Positions 35,291-45,351 of a stretch of 64,000 nucleotides of DNA are shown here, one piece after another. The notes beneath the pieces are model-generated. The model did not search any database and was not told where the DNA came from. It saw only the letters and a program-made list of their open reading frames with translations. The position numbers and the translations under genes were made by a program. Within the stretch, counting starts at the first letter, position 1. Each line of letters starts with the position of its first letter. Location of the stretch: contig JAJEBK010000022.1 in assembly GCA_022823945.1 (NCBI GenBank), positions 124,001 through 188,000 on the forward strand. Reading direction: 5' to 3'. The stretch comes from Anaerolineae bacterium. Lineage in GTDB: Bacteria > Chloroflexota > Anaerolineae > Aggregatilineales > Phototrophicaceae.

Positions 35291-38200
35291 TTGAAACACT
35301 ATTATAATGTCAAGAACTACGCTCGCACGCCCGAGATCCAGGACTTGCCCCCGCTGATCGATGTCCAGCTTAAGTCGTTCGACCACTTTCTGCGTGGTGG
35401 CAAACTGCTGGAGCTCTTTGACGAGATCAACCCCATCTCGAGTTTTAATGGCAATCTGTCGCTCTACTTCCCGGGCAACGACCCGCAGGCGCAAGAATTT
35501 GGGCTGGAATTCCGCCTGGACGAGCCAAAGTACAATGAAGATGAGTGCATAGAGCGCGATATGTCTTTTTCGGCATCGCTGCACGCCAAGGTCGCCCTGG
35601 TCAATCACGAGCAGGCTGACGAGTTTATCGTGCAGGAAATCTTCCTGGGCGAATTCCCGCTGATGACCGAGAATGGCACCTTCATCATCAATGGCACCGA
35701 GCGCGTGGTGGTCAGCCAGTTGATTCGCTCGCCGGGCGTCTATTTTGATGGCGAAGAAGAACGTACGACCGGGCGCTATCTGGCCAATTGCAAGCTCATC
35801 CCCGACCGTGGCGCCTGGATGGAATTCGAGACGCGCAAGACCGACTACATCACAGTCAAGTTCAACCGCAAGCGCACCATTCCGGTGACGATCCTGCTGC
35901 GCGCGCTGGCGGCGGTGGAAGATGGCATGTCGGCTTCGCGCTCGCCTGTCAAAACGGGCGATGACGAAGAGATTCTCGCGCTCTTCAAGGATGTCGACAC
36001 GGACGAAACGCGCCGTTATATCGAGACTTGCATCGACCAGGAACCTGTCTGGGACCTGAAGAAAAAACAGACCATTGGCGAGGCCGCGCTGATCGAATTT
36101 TTCCGCCGCATCCGCCCGGGCGATCCGCCAACCCTGGACAATGCCCGCAGCTTCCTGGAAGAGCAGCTTTTTGACAAGCGCCGCTATGACCTGGAACGGG
36201 TCGGTCGTTACAAACTCAACCGGCGTTTGAGCCTGGACGAGGTCGTCCCGCGCGAACACCGCACCCTGACCAAGCACGACATCGTCAAGCTCGTGCGGCA
36301 TATGGTCGAGATCAACAATGCCGATGACCCGGCGCGACACTTTGATGACATTGATCACCTGGGCAGCCGGCGCGTCAAAACCGTCGGCGAGCTGATCGGC
36401 AACAAGCTGCGTGTCGGTTTGCGGCGTATGGAACGGGTCGTGCGCGAGCGTATGTCTATCCGCGAGGCCGACCAGTTGGCGCCCGTTTCGCTCATCAATA
36501 TCCGGCCTATCGTGGCGGCTGTGCGCGAATTTTTCGGCTCGTCGCAGCTTTCGCAATTCATGGAACAGACGAATCCGCTTTCCGAGCTGACGCACAAGCG
36601 CACCTTGTCGGCGCTGGGTCCGGGCGGTTTGCGCCGCGAACGAGCCGGCTTTGATGTGCGCGATGTGCATCACAGCCACTACGGACGCATCTGTCCCATG
36701 GAGACGCCCGAAGGACCGAACATCGGCTTGATCGGTCGCTTGGCCAGTTATGCGCGCGTCAATGACCTGGGTTTCATTGAAACGCCCTACCGCAAGGTGA
36801 TCAATAGCTTGCCGCTGGATGATGAACGCTTGCCTGGCCGCGCCTTGAATGACGATATCGAAGCCATCTTGTCGCTGCCCAAAGGCGCGGTCATAACAGA
36901 AGAAATTGTTGGCATGCTGCGCTACCACCAGATTGACACGGTGACTGTGCATGCCAGCGGCGTGCGGGAATCGGTGGAAGAACGCCCGGTTGACGAATCG
37001 CTAATTGGCATTCGCATTGGTGCCGATGTAACAGTGGGCGTGGTGCGCAGCCAGTTGAATAACCTGATCGATGCCGTACGCGACCAACTGGACAGCCGCG
37101 CTCTCAGCGAATCCCGCGAGGAATATGACGCGCTCTATGTCGATGCTGCTGGATCCATCATCAGCGCTGCCGACCTGGTCTGGAATAACCGCGACAGCCT
37201 GACACCGCAGCACCTCGAGGAATTTGACGAGGCGGTTGGCGCGCGAGCAGCGGAACTGGAAGGCACCATCTCTACTTACCTGAACGCGCGTACCGACTTG
37301 CGCAGCGCCATAGAGGCTTTGACCAGCGCCTTGGAAAAACCGCCCAGCCGCCTGCTGGATGTGCCAAAGCGCTTCGACCAGCTCTACGACGAAGCCGCAA
37401 AATACGCCGGCAAAGTCGGCGACTTCGTGCGCATGGCGGAAAAATCCATGAACGGCGAGCAATTATCCCCGCGCGAAGCCAGCCGCATCATGCAATCGGC
37501 TTACAACTGCATCCGCCTATTTCACGAGAAGATGTCCAAAGCCGACGAAGCGGTCGAACGCGCCCTCAAGCCATTGGATGACCTGCAACGGTCGGAAGTC
37601 ATGACCGAGCGGCGCATCATCGCGGCAAAAGGCGCTATCATCGACCTGGCGACGCTGCAATCCCTGCGCAGGCATGGCATGGAACGAGCGCCGGTTGTTG
37701 TTCTCGGCGATGATAGCGCATCGGAAACGCTGTCCGTGAGTGGCGACCTGGTGGGGCGCGTGCTTCACCAAGCCATCGACTCCGAAGCGCTGGTGCTGGA
37801 AGAAGGCGAGGTTATTGATGCGGACGCGCTGCAGAAATTGCGGCAGGCTGGCTTTGACGCTGCGCCGATCGCGCCTTTTGCTTCGCACGAGATCACTTAT
37901 CTTTCGGCGGACCAGGAAGATGAATACACAATCGCTCAAGCCAACGCCGTCCTGGATGAGCGCGGACAATTTGTATCCAGGCGTGTTTCAGCGCGCTTGC
38001 ATCAGCAGTTCATGTCCGTGGTGCCGCAGCGCATCGAATACATGGATGTCGCTCCCCGTCAGATCGTCGGCATCAGCGCGGCTTTGATCCCCTTCCTTTC
38101 GCATGATGCCGCCAACCGCGCCTTGATGGGCTCGAACATGCAACGTCAGGCTGTGCCGCTCATCACGCCCGATGTCTCGGTTGTCAGCACCGGCATGGAA

Positions 38201-40174
38201 CGCCAGGCGGCGTCCAGCAGTGGACAAGTGCTGGTTTCGGAAGTGGCTGGCGAGGTCATCAGCGTCCAAGGGCATCGTGTCGTCGTGCGCACACCCGATG
38301 GCGAAGAAGTGTCATTCCAGCTGCGCAAGTATGAACGGTCGAACCAGTCGACCTGCATTGACCAGCGTCCGCAAGTGCGCAAGGGCGACACGATCCAGCC
38401 AGGCGACATCATCGCCGACAGCTCATCCACCTACAACGGACACCTGGCGCTGGGGCAGGATGTGTTGACCTGCTTTCTGTCGTGGGATGGCGGCAACTAT
38501 GAAGATGCCTTGCTAGTCAGCGAAGATTTGCTGCGCAGCGACAAATTCACCAGCATCCACATCGAAAAGTATGAAATAGAGGCGCGCGATACCAAGCTGG
38601 GCGCAGAAGAGATCACCTATGACATTCCCAATGTCGGCGAAGAAGCGCTGAAGGACCTCGACCAGGACGGTATCGTGCGCATCGGCGCTGAAGTTGGACC
38701 CAACGATATCCTGGTTGGCAAGATCACACCCAAAGGCGAAAAAGAACTATCGCCCGAAGAAAAGCTGCTGCGCGCCATCTTTGGCGAACATGCGCGGGAA
38801 GTGAAAGATTCGTCGCTGCGCCTGCCCCATGGCGACCGCGGCAAAGTGATCGATGTCAAGGTCTTCAACCGCGAAGAACACCCCGACCTGCCCGCTGGCG
38901 TTGAGAAAATGGTGCGCGTCAGTGTGGCGCAGCGCCGCAAGCTCACCGTTGGCGACAAAATGGCGGGCCGCCATGGCAACAAGGGCGTCATTTCAAAGAT
39001 CGTCACGGTCGAAGATATGCCCTATGTCGACGGCGGCATCCCCTGCGAAATCATCTTGAATCCGCTGGGCGTTCCCAGCCGCATGAATATCGGCCAAATC
39101 CTTGAGTTGCATCTGGGCTGGGCGGCCGACCGGCTGGGCTTCCGCGCCATCACCCCCGTGTTTGATGGCGTGCAGGAATTGGAAATCCAGGCAGAGTTGG
39201 GCCGCGCCTGGTTGATCGACTGGGCATGGAAACTCATCACCACCCGCGCCTGGGAAAACCAAGCTCGCATGGCCGCCAGCGCTGGCATGAAGTCTGAAGA
39301 CTTCGATGACGACATGCATGTCATCTGCGCCTATCTGCTGGATCTTGTCGGCGAATCGGGCGAATATGACAACGAAAAGATCATCCTGGAGCGCCAGGCG
39401 ACTTATGTGCGCCGCGTTGCTGTGGGCCAGATCCTGCGCGAGCATGGCTATGATCCAGCCGAAATCATGGTCTACAACAACGAGGGCTTGTCTGCCGAAG
39501 TGCGCGATCTCCGCGATACCAATGCGCTGGATGTCTCGCTGCGTCTCTGGATCCAGCATTATGCGCCGGACGAAGTGAAGCTGGTGGACAACTTGAGCGC
39601 GCGCGAATTGTTTGAAATCGCCGACCGAGTCATGTTTGCCACCAACCAACCCGTCCCTCACTACGGCAAGATGACGCTCTATGATGGGCGCACAGGCGAA
39701 CCATTTGATCGTCCCGTGGCAGTCGGCTATGTGCACATGTTGAAACTGGCGCATCTGGTCGAAGACAAGGCTCACGCCCGCTCGACTGGTCCGTACAGCC
39801 TGGTTACCCAGCAGCCACTGGGCGGCAAGGCGCAATTTGGCGGGCAGCGCTTCGGCGAGATGGAGGTTTGGGCGCTGGAGGCGTATGGCGCGGCGCACAT
39901 TTTGCAAGAGATGCTGACCGTCAAGTCGGACGATGTCCAAGGGCGCGTCAAGACCTACGAAAGCATCGTCAAAGGCGAACCAATCGAAGAACCAGGCATC
40001 CCCACCAGCTTCCGCGTGCTGGTCAAGGAATTGCAGAGCCTGGGTTTGTCGGTCGAAGCCATCACTGGCACCGGCGATGTCATCCGCTTTGGCAAATATG
40101 ACGAGCAATACCGCAGACCGCAGCCAGAAACCGGTCTGTTGGGCTTGGGGGCGGCCCGCTCGGCTGAGTTTTAG
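35291..40174 (+). CDS. rpoB: RNA polymerase beta subunit with a large internal insert
   Basis: Protein of 1627 residues, much longer than the usual 1100-1350. Conserved blocks are intact: [10 protein letters not shown], the rifampicin region near residues 415-440, [29 protein letters not shown] and the C-terminal end [16 protein letters not shown]. In the rifampicin region the residues equal to E. coli D516 and R529 are E and T. An insert of about 360 residues lies between FIETPYRKV (495-503) and [13 protein letters not shown] (867 on), where E. coli has only a few residues. The start codon is TTG, with AAGGAG upstream. rpoC does not follow and ribosomal-protein genes do not precede; the next operon is nuo. 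Confidence 0.97.
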   Translation: MKHYYNVKNYARTPEIQDLPPLIDVQLKSFDHFLRGGKLLELFDEINPISSFNGNLSLYFPGNDPQAQEFGLEFRLDEPKYNEDECIERDMSFSASLHAKVALVNHEQADEFIVQEIFLGEFPLMTENGTFIINGTERVVVSQLIRSPGVYFDGEEERTTGRYLANCKLIPDRGAWMEFETRKTDYITVKFNRKRTIPVTILLRALAAVEDGMSASRSPVKTGDDEEILALFKDVDTDETRRYIETCIDQEPVWDLKKKQTIGEAALIEFFRRIRPGDPPTLDNARSFLEEQLFDKRRYDLERVGRYKLNRRLSLDEVVPREHRTLTKHDIVKLVRHMVEINNADDPARHFDDIDHLGSRRVKTVGELIGNKLRVGLRRMERVVRERMSIREADQLAPVSLINIRPIVAAVREFFGSSQLSQFMEQTNPLSELTHKRTLSALGPGGLRRERAGFDVRDVHHSHYGRICPMETPEGPNIGLIGRLASYARVNDLGFIETPYRKVINSLPLDDERLPGRALNDDIEAILSLPKGAVITEEIVGMLRYHQIDTVTVHASGVRESVEERPVDESLIGIRIGADVTVGVVRSQLNNLIDAVRDQLDSRALSESREEYDALYVDAAGSIISAADLVWNNRDSLTPQHLEEFDEAVGARAAELEGTISTYLNARTDLRSAIEALTSALEKPPSRLLDVPKRFDQLYDEAAKYAGKVGDFVRMAEKSMNGEQLSPREASRIMQSAYNCIRLFHEKMSKADEAVERALKPLDDLQRSEVMTERRIIAAKGAIIDLATLQSLRRHGMERAPVVVLGDDSASETLSVSGDLVGRVLHQAIDSEALVLEEGEVIDADALQKLRQAGFDAAPIAPFASHEITYLSADQEDEYTIAQANAVLDERGQFVSRRVSARLHQQFMSVVPQRIEYMDVAPRQIVGISAALIPFLSHDAANRALMGSNMQRQAVPLITPDVSVVSTGMERQAASSSGQVLVSEVAGEVISVQGHRVVVRTPDGEEVSFQLRKYERSNQSTCIDQRPQVRKGDTIQPGDIIADSSSTYNGHLALGQDVLTCFLSWDGGNYEDALLVSEDLLRSDKFTSIHIEKYEIEARDTKLGAEEITYDIPNVGEEALKDLDQDGIVRIGAEVGPNDILVGKITPKGEKELSPEEKLLRAIFGEHAREVKDSSLRLPHGDRGKVIDVKVFNREEHPDLPAGVEKMVRVSVAQRRKLTVGDKMAGRHGNKGVISKIVTVEDMPYVDGGIPCEIILNPLGVPSRMNIGQILELHLGWAADRLGFRAITPVFDGVQELEIQAELGRAWLIDWAWKLITTRAWENQARMAASAGMKSEDFDDDMHVICAYLLDLVGESGEYDNEKIILERQATYVRRVAVGQILREHGYDPAEIMVYNNEGLSAEVRDLRDTNALDVSLRLWIQHYAPDEVKLVDNLSARELFEIADRVMFATNQPVPHYGKMTLYDGRTGEPFDRPVAVGYVHMLKLAHLVEDKAHARSTGPYSLVTQQPLGGKAQFGGQRFGEMEVWALEAYGAAHILQEMLTVKSDDVQGRVKTYESIVKGEPIEEPGIPTSFRVLVKELQSLGLSVEAITGTGDVIRFGKYDEQYRRPQPETGLLGLGAARSAEF

Positions 40175-40188
40175 ACGGCGCAACCAGT

Positions 40189-40217
40189 TGGGGGCGCGCA
40201 AGAAACAGCGTCCCCCA
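40189..40217 (+). terminator. Hairpin after rpoB (possible terminator)
   Basis: TGGGGGCGC (40189-40197) can pair with GCGTCCCCCA (40208-40217) with one bulged T and a loop of ten bases. It begins 15 bases after the rpoB stop. No T-run follows, so it may pause or stabilise the 3' end rather than terminate on its own. Confidence 0.45.
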
Positions 40218-40252
40218 GCCAGCCATAATTCGCCAGAAAACGAGCCAGTCTT

Positions 40253-40426
40253 GTGCGCAAGAAGTTAGCCTTGTCAGGCGCTGCGATTGTGCTGTCTCTG
40301 CTGGCGTTGGAAGTCGGCTGGCGCTGCGTCCATTATTTGCGGAAAATGCAAGTCGCGCGCGGCATGATGCGCCCGTGGCGAAACAGACTAACCCTCAGAA
40401 TCACCTCCAGACTCGTCTTGCACTGA
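40253..40426 (+). CDS. Possible small membrane-anchored peptide or gene remnant (57 aa)
   Basis: The 316-base gap between rpoB and nuoA holds this GTG-started frame. It encodes a signal-anchor-like start (RKKLALSGAAIVLSLLALEVGW) followed by a basic tail. The pattern recalls the N-terminus of anchored hydrolases, so it could be a remnant. No ribosome site is visible. A weak promoter-like TTGGAA-N18-CATTAT (40307-40336) lies inside it and could serve nuoA; otherwise I see nothing in the gap except the hairpin after rpoB. Confidence 0.2.
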   Translation: MRKKLALSGAAIVLSLLALEVGWRCVHYLRKMQVARGMMRPWRNRLTLRITSRLVLH

Positions 40427-40490
40427 CGGGCATGCTGTGCTAGGCTTTGCGCAACTTGTTCAAAAAAGCACAAGTGCGTGGCATTCGGCG

Positions 40491-40850
40491 ATGACCATCC
40501 TCGAGTTCGGACCTGTTAGCGCCCTGCTGGTGATATCAGTCGCCCTCGCGCTGATCATCGCCAACATCTCGCGCGTCATGGGTCCGCAGCGCCCGACCTA
40601 TCGCAAGTCTGTGCCCTACGAAAGCGGCATGAAGCCGATCGGTCCCGCGACGCGCCGCCTGCCCATTAAGTTCTATCTGGTCGCGGTCTTGTTCATCATC
40701 TTTGATATTGAAGTGATTTTCTTTTTGCCCTGGGCGGTATCCATGCGCGACCTAGGCGTCTATGGGCTGACTGTCATGGCTGTCTTCACGCTGATATTGA
40801 TCGTCGGCTTCATCTATGAATGGAAGAAAGGCGGCTTGGAATGGGAGTAA
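40491..40850 (+). CDS. nuoA: NADH-quinone oxidoreductase subunit A
   Basis: Membrane subunit of 119 residues with three hydrophobic spans. The conserved loop [20 protein letters not shown] and [12 protein letters not shown] identify NuoA. It forms part of the membrane arm next to NuoH at the quinone site of complex I. No strong ribosome site precedes the ATG at 40491; a GTG 18 codons upstream is an alternative. It overlaps nuoB by ten bases and starts the 14-gene operon. Confidence 0.95.
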   Translation: MTILEFGPVSALLVISVALALIIANISRVMGPQRPTYRKSVPYESGMKPIGPATRRLPIKFYLVAVLFIIFDIEVIFFLPWAVSMRDLGVYGLTVMAVFTLILIVGFIYEWKKGGLEWE

Positions 40851-41323
40851 GCGAGAAGCTTGGCAACCTAGGCGTCGTCACGACGACAGTCGAGCAAGCC
40901 GTCAATTGGGCGCGCACCGGGGCGATGTGGCCCCTGCTATTCGGATTGGCTTGCTGCGCCATCGAGTACATGAGTTCGCAAGCCTCCAGCTACGATTTGT
41001 CACGATTTGGCATGGAATTGAACCGCGCCACGCCTCGTCAGGCCGATTTGCTGATCGTGTCCGGGCGGTTGACGCGCAAGATGGCACCGGTCATTCGCCA
41101 GCTCTATGACCAGATGGCAGAACCAAAGTGGGTCATCTCCATGGGCGACTGCGCTTCTTGCGGCGGCGTCTACAACAACTATGCCATTGTGCAGGGCGTT
41201 GACGAGATCATCCCGGTCGATGTGTATATCGCTGGCTGCCCGCCACGCCCCGAACAGTTGCTGCATGGCATCTTGACACTGCACGAAAAAGTCAAGGGCG
41301 AGCGCATCGCCGACTGGGCATAG
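40841..41323 (+). CDS. nuoB: NADH-quinone oxidoreductase subunit B
   Basis: Subunit of 160 residues that holds the terminal [4Fe-4S] cluster N2, the donor to quinone. The ligands are the tandem C38-C39 (GLACCAIEY), C104 (GDCASCGG) and C133 (AGCPPRP), all present. It sits at the junction of the hydrophilic and membrane arms with NuoD. The start at 40841 overlaps the nuoA end; AAGG lies upstream. Confidence 0.96.
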   Translation: MGVSEKLGNLGVVTTTVEQAVNWARTGAMWPLLFGLACCAIEYMSSQASSYDLSRFGMELNRATPRQADLLIVSGRLTRKMAPVIRQLYDQMAEPKWVISMGDCASCGGVYNNYAIVQGVDEIIPVDVYIAGCPPRPEQLLHGILTLHEKVKGERIADWA

Positions 41324-41352
41324 GCACAAGGCGCAAAGAAGGAAGTTTTTTG

Positions 41353-41922
41353 ATGGAGATACCAGCGGCGAGAGATCCGGTGCAAGCGGCGCGCGATGCC
41401 TTTGGCGAAGCCATTTTGCATGTCAAGCAATTTCGCGGCGAAACGACCCTGGTGGTCGAAGCGGAACGCCTGCCAGAATTGCTGGGCTTCTTCCGCGCCA
41501 GCCCGGGCCTGGTCTACAACATGCTCTCCGATGTCAGCGCGGTTGATTATTACCCGGACGATTATGGCGATGCTTACGATGGCATGCAGAGCGACTATCG
41601 CCCCGAACGGTATGGCGTCTGCTATCACATCTTGTCCATGCTCTACAACCGGCGTCTGCGCATAAAAGCTTTCGCCCCCGCCGATGATCCGCGCCTGCCG
41701 ACTGGCACGATCATCTTCCCCGCGGCGAATTGGCTGGAGCGCGAGATCGCCGACATGATGGGCATCGCTTTTGACGACCATCCCGATCCGCGGCGTTTGC
41801 TGATGCCCGAAGACTGGCACGGCCACCCCCACCGGCGCGATTATCCGCTGGGCAAGGAGACCGTGGCTTTCTCCTTCAATGTCGAAGATATCCATGCGCA
41901 CAAGCCTTTCGCCAAGGACTAG
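41353..41922 (+). CDS. nuoC: NADH-quinone oxidoreductase subunit C
   Basis: Hydrophilic subunit of 189 residues (30-kDa family). Recognisable blocks are NWLEREIADMMGIAFDDHPD and LLMPEDWHGHPHRRDYPLG. It carries no cofactor and packs against NuoD and NuoI. It is a separate chain, not fused to NuoD as in E. coli. AAGGAAG lies before the ATG at 41353. Confidence 0.95.
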   Translation: MEIPAARDPVQAARDAFGEAILHVKQFRGETTLVVEAERLPELLGFFRASPGLVYNMLSDVSAVDYYPDDYGDAYDGMQSDYRPERYGVCYHILSMLYNRRLRIKAFAPADDPRLPTGTIIFPAANWLEREIADMMGIAFDDHPDPRRLLMPEDWHGHPHRRDYPLGKETVAFSFNVEDIHAHKPFAKD

Positions 41923-41933
41923 ACGAGGTCACT

Positions 41934-43208
41934 ATGGCAGTCGCAGCACCACCACAAGAGGCATCGCTGGAAGAGCAACGCCGCTGGGAAGGCAACCTCG
42001 AACAATTGCGCGGGCTGGTTACCGAGCGCGCTGTCAGCGGCGATACCATGCTGCTGAATATGGGTCCGCACCATCCCAGCACGCATGGAGTCTTGCGCCT
42101 GCTGCTGGAGTTGGACGGCGAGCAAATCGTCACCTGCCTGCCCGATATCGGCTTCTTGCATACCGGCATCGAAAAGTCTATCGAAGACAAGAGCTACGAA
42201 AAAGCCGTCCCGCTCACCGACCGCATGGATTACCTGTCGCCCATGTCCAATAACATGGCGTATGCGGCAGCTGTCGAGAAATTGCTCGACCTCGATGTGC
42301 CCGAACGCGGGCAGATCATCCGCGTCGTCTGCCTGGAATTGGCGCGCTGTGCCAGTCACCTGGTTTGGCTGGGCACACACGCGATTGATATGGGCGCGAT
42401 GAGTGTGCTGCTCTATGCCTTCCGCGAGCGCGAGCGCATCCTCGGCATGTTCGAGATGCTCTCTGGGCAGCGCATGATGAGCAGCTACATTCGCCCCGGC
42501 GGAGTCTGGCGCGATGTGCCATCTGATTTTCTGCCGACGCTGAAGCAGTTCCTGGCAGACTTCCCCTACAAAGTCGATGATTATGAAGCATTGTTGACGC
42601 AGAACCCGATTTGGAAAGACCGCTCGCAAGGCGTTGGCGTGGTCGAGCCAGATGTCGCGCTGGCTTATGGCATGACAGGCCCAGCCCTGCGCGGCAGTGG
42701 CGTCAACTGGGATCTGCGCAAAGCCCAGCCCTATAGCGGCTATGAAACCTACGACTTCAATGTGCCGCTGGGCGAACATGGCGATGTCTATGACCGCTAC
42801 TTGATACGAATACACGAATTCCGCGAAAGTATCAAAATCTTGCAACAGGCGGTTTCTCGCTTGGAGCGGACGCAAGGACCGACCCGCTCGGAAAACCGCA
42901 AATACTGTCCGCCGCTGCGCAGTGAGCTGGGGCAGAGCATGGAAGCCGTCATCCACCACTTCAAATTGTGGACTTATGGCTATGATGCGCCGGATGACGA
43001 AATCTACAGCGCCATCGAAAGTCCGCGCGGCGAAATCGGCTGCTATATTCATGGCACAGGCGCAAACAAACCGCGCCGCGTTCATTTCAAAACGCCCTCA
43101 TTCATGCACATCAGCGCGCTGCCTGTCGTTTCGAGAGGCTATCTGCTGGCGGATATGGTTGCCATCATCGGCAGCGTGGATATTGTGCTGGGCGACTGCG
43201 ACCGCTAA
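41934..43208 (+). CDS. nuoD: NADH-quinone oxidoreductase subunit D
   Basis: Subunit of 424 residues (49-kDa family) forming the quinone pocket with NuoB. NMGPHHPSTHGVLRLLLELDGE near residue 42 includes the loop histidine near the quinone site. Other blocks are DRMDYLSPM, LARCASHLVWLG and, at the end, SFMHISALPVVSRGYLLADMVAIIGSVD. The C-terminus ends ...DCDR as usual. It lies 11 bases after nuoC. Confidence 0.96.
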   Translation: MAVAAPPQEASLEEQRRWEGNLEQLRGLVTERAVSGDTMLLNMGPHHPSTHGVLRLLLELDGEQIVTCLPDIGFLHTGIEKSIEDKSYEKAVPLTDRMDYLSPMSNNMAYAAAVEKLLDLDVPERGQIIRVVCLELARCASHLVWLGTHAIDMGAMSVLLYAFRERERILGMFEMLSGQRMMSSYIRPGGVWRDVPSDFLPTLKQFLADFPYKVDDYEALLTQNPIWKDRSQGVGVVEPDVALAYGMTGPALRGSGVNWDLRKAQPYSGYETYDFNVPLGEHGDVYDRYLIRIHEFRESIKILQQAVSRLERTQGPTRSENRKYCPPLRSELGQSMEAVIHHFKLWTYGYDAPDDEIYSAIESPRGEIGCYIHGTGANKPRRVHFKTPSFMHISALPVVSRGYLLADMVAIIGSVDIVLGDCDR

Positions 43209-43240
43209 CTGGCGCTGGAGCGACGGACGAAGGAAGGCAC

Positions 43241-43735
43241 ATGGCGATCATAGGCAACCCGAAGTACGAGCAGCGCATCGAGCGGCATCTGGCCAAATAC
43301 GAGACCAAACGCTCGGCTGTCATGCCGCTGCTCTACATCGCGCAGGAAGAATACGGCTGGGTCAATAGCGACGGCATCGGCGAGGTCGCGCAGATCCTCA
43401 ACCTCGATCCCACCCAGGTCAAATCCATCGCCGGCTTCTATACCATGTACAGCGAGAAGCCCAAAGGCAAGTATTGGCTGCAAGTTTGCACCGACCTGCC
43501 TTGCGCGCTACAAGGCGCTGATGATTTTCATGCCTGGCTGAAAGACGAACTGGGGGTTGACGAGGGCGGCACGACAGACGATGGCTTGTTCACCGTCGAG
43601 CATGTCATGTGCCTGGCAGCTTGCGACAAAGCCCCCATGTTGCAATGCAATTTTCGTTATGTAGAAGAGCTCGACCAAAACAAAATGCGCCAGCTATTGG
43701 CGAAGTGGCGCAGCGAAGCGAACGGACGCGGCTAG
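43241..43735 (+). CDS. nuoE: NADH-quinone oxidoreductase subunit E
   Basis: Thioredoxin-like subunit of 164 residues carrying the [2Fe-2S] cluster N1a beside the NADH site. The four ligands are C83, C88 (CTDLPC), C124 and C128 (CLAAC). The N-terminal helical part begins YEQRIERHLAKY. It works with NuoF, encoded 17 bases downstream. Confidence 0.95.
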   Translation: MAIIGNPKYEQRIERHLAKYETKRSAVMPLLYIAQEEYGWVNSDGIGEVAQILNLDPTQVKSIAGFYTMYSEKPKGKYWLQVCTDLPCALQGADDFHAWLKDELGVDEGGTTDDGLFTVEHVMCLAACDKAPMLQCNFRYVEELDQNKMRQLLAKWRSEANGRG

Positions 43736-43752
43736 AAGGAGCACAGCCAACC

Positions 43753-45003
43753 ATGCACATTCTCCTGCGTGGACGCGATATCCCCAATATCAAGCAGCTG
43801 GATGTCTATGAGGCGCACGGCGGTTTCGACGGGCTGCGAAAATCGCTGGCCATGACGCCGGACCAGGTCATCGATGTCGTCAAAGCCTCGGGGCTGCGCG
43901 GTCGGGGCGGGGCGGGCTTTCCCACCGGTGTCAAATGGAGCTTCATCCCTCAGCACGAACCGATCAAATATGTCACGGTCAACGCCGACGAAAGCGAAAC
44001 CGGCACCTTCAAAGACCGCGAAATCATGGAAGAGAATCCTTATCAGCTGATCGAAGGCTCGCTGATCTGCGCCTATGCCATCCAGGCCAAAGCCGTCTAC
44101 ATTTACCTGCGCGGCGAATTCTGGGATATCGGCGAGCAGTTGGATGCCTGCATCGCAGCCTTGCGGGAGGAAAACCTGGTCGGGGAAAATATCCTCGGCT
44201 CGGGCTACGATTGCGAGGTCTACACGCATCTCGGCGCGGGCGCCTATATCTGTGGCGAAGAAAGCGCCTTGCTCAACAGCCTGGAGGGCTATCTGGGGCA
44301 ACCCCGCGTGCGGCCGCCATTCCCGGCGCAGAAAGGTGGCGGCTTGTACAAAGAAGCCACCGTCGTTAATAATGTCGAGACCCTGGCCAATGTGCCCTTC
44401 ATCATGACCGAGGGCGCGCCAGCCTTCAAAGCTATCGGCACCGAGCAGAGCGCCGGCAACAAGATCTATTGCGTCAGCGGGCATGTCAAGCGACCGGGCA
44501 ATTATGAGCTGCCTATGGGCACGACCTTCCGCGAACTGCTTTATGAACAGGCTGGCGGACCCTTGCACGACGACCGCCCATTCAAAGCCATGCTGCCATC
44601 GGGCGGCTCGGGACCCATCGTGCCCTTGACCGACGAGGTGCTCGATACGCGCATGAGTTATGAAGATTGCGCGGGCATCGGCACGATAATCGGCTCAGCG
44701 TCTATCATTATCATGGATGAAACGGTCGATATGACCTGGGTCGCTTCCAAAGTGACCAAATTCTTCAAGCACGAAAGCTGCGGCAAGTGCACGCCCTGCC
44801 GCGAAGGCACTTATTGGCTTGACAAGGTGATCGACCGCATTTTGGATGGACGCGGCACAGCCGACGATGTCAAACGCATCGCCGATGTCGCTGAAAATAT
44901 GGCAGGAACGACTCTCTGCGCATTGGGCGATTTCGCCGCCAACCCGATTATCCATACCATCCGCCACTTTCCCGATGATTTTGCTCAGCATGTGCAGGCC
45001 TAA
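43753..45003 (+). CDS. nuoF: NADH-quinone oxidoreductase subunit F
   Basis: NADH- and FMN-binding subunit of 416 residues with [4Fe-4S] cluster N3. The NADH/FMN glycine-rich motif is GLRGRGGAGFPTGVKW (about residues 47-62), the FMN region includes GAYICGEESALLNS, and the cluster motif is ESCGKCTPCREG with a fourth cysteine in TTLCALGD. AAGGAG precedes the ATG at 43753 by 11 bases; the frame is open further upstream across nuoE but that stretch is not family-like. It is followed by a TPR gene rather than nuoG. Confidence 0.96.
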   Translation: MHILLRGRDIPNIKQLDVYEAHGGFDGLRKSLAMTPDQVIDVVKASGLRGRGGAGFPTGVKWSFIPQHEPIKYVTVNADESETGTFKDREIMEENPYQLIEGSLICAYAIQAKAVYIYLRGEFWDIGEQLDACIAALREENLVGENILGSGYDCEVYTHLGAGAYICGEESALLNSLEGYLGQPRVRPPFPAQKGGGLYKEATVVNNVETLANVPFIMTEGAPAFKAIGTEQSAGNKIYCVSGHVKRPGNYELPMGTTFRELLYEQAGGPLHDDRPFKAMLPSGGSGPIVPLTDEVLDTRMSYEDCAGIGTIIGSASIIIMDETVDMTWVASKVTKFFKHESCGKCTPCREGTYWLDKVIDRILDGRGTADDVKRIADVAENMAGTTLCALGDFAANPIIHTIRHFPDDFAQHVQA

Positions 45004-45006
45004 GCG

Positions 45007-45351
45007 ATGAACTTGAAGCGACTGTTGCAGGTGTTGCCGGGCGCATTGTTTCGCTCGTCTCTACAGAAGGAGCGCGACTTCTTCGGCCGTTATCGCCTGC
45101 TGTGCGAGAACATCGCCGCGGAGCCCGGAAACTTGACCTTGCGCGTTGTGCGTGGCGAGATGCTGCTGGAGCGGCGCGACTACCAGCGAGCGCGCGCCGA
45201 CTTTGAAGCTGCGCTGCGCATGAGCGAGTCGCTGGATATGCGGGCTGGCTGGCTGATTGAAGAACAGGTCATGCGCGACCGAGCGCTCTTTGGACTGGAA
45301 GTTGTGGCGCGCCATCTGCCGGCTGCGACTGCGACTCATGCGGAGGCATAA
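45007..45351 (+). CDS. Small TPR-like protein inside the nuo operon
   Basis: Soluble protein of 114 residues, not a known complex I subunit. Its central part (LRVVRGEMLLERRDYQRARADFEAALRM, about residues 45-73) fits one tetratricopeptide repeat; flanking helices may complete the fold. It starts three bases after the nuoF stop, and its own stop TAA overlaps the base before the nuoG ATG, so it is surely co-transcribed and coupled. A role in assembly or stability of the NuoEFG module is plausible but only inferred from position. Confidence 0.7.
   Translation: MNLKRLLQVLPGALFRSSLQKERDFFGRYRLLCENIAAEPGNLTLRVVRGEMLLERRDYQRARADFEAALRMSESLDMRAGWLIEEQVMRDRALFGLEVVARHLPAATATHAEA

Noticed and set aside
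35026-35307. Open frame of 93 codons in the rpoB leader
   Set aside because: It covers both promoter candidates, overlaps the rpoB start in another frame and has no ribosome site or recognisable sequence.
35213-36952. Long open frames antisense to real genes, for example here against rpoB, at 3384-4931, at 45061-47085 and at 61106-63187
   Set aside because: They mirror conserved genes on the other strand, have compositions expected of antisense reading in GC-rich DNA and show no family motifs or ribosome sites.
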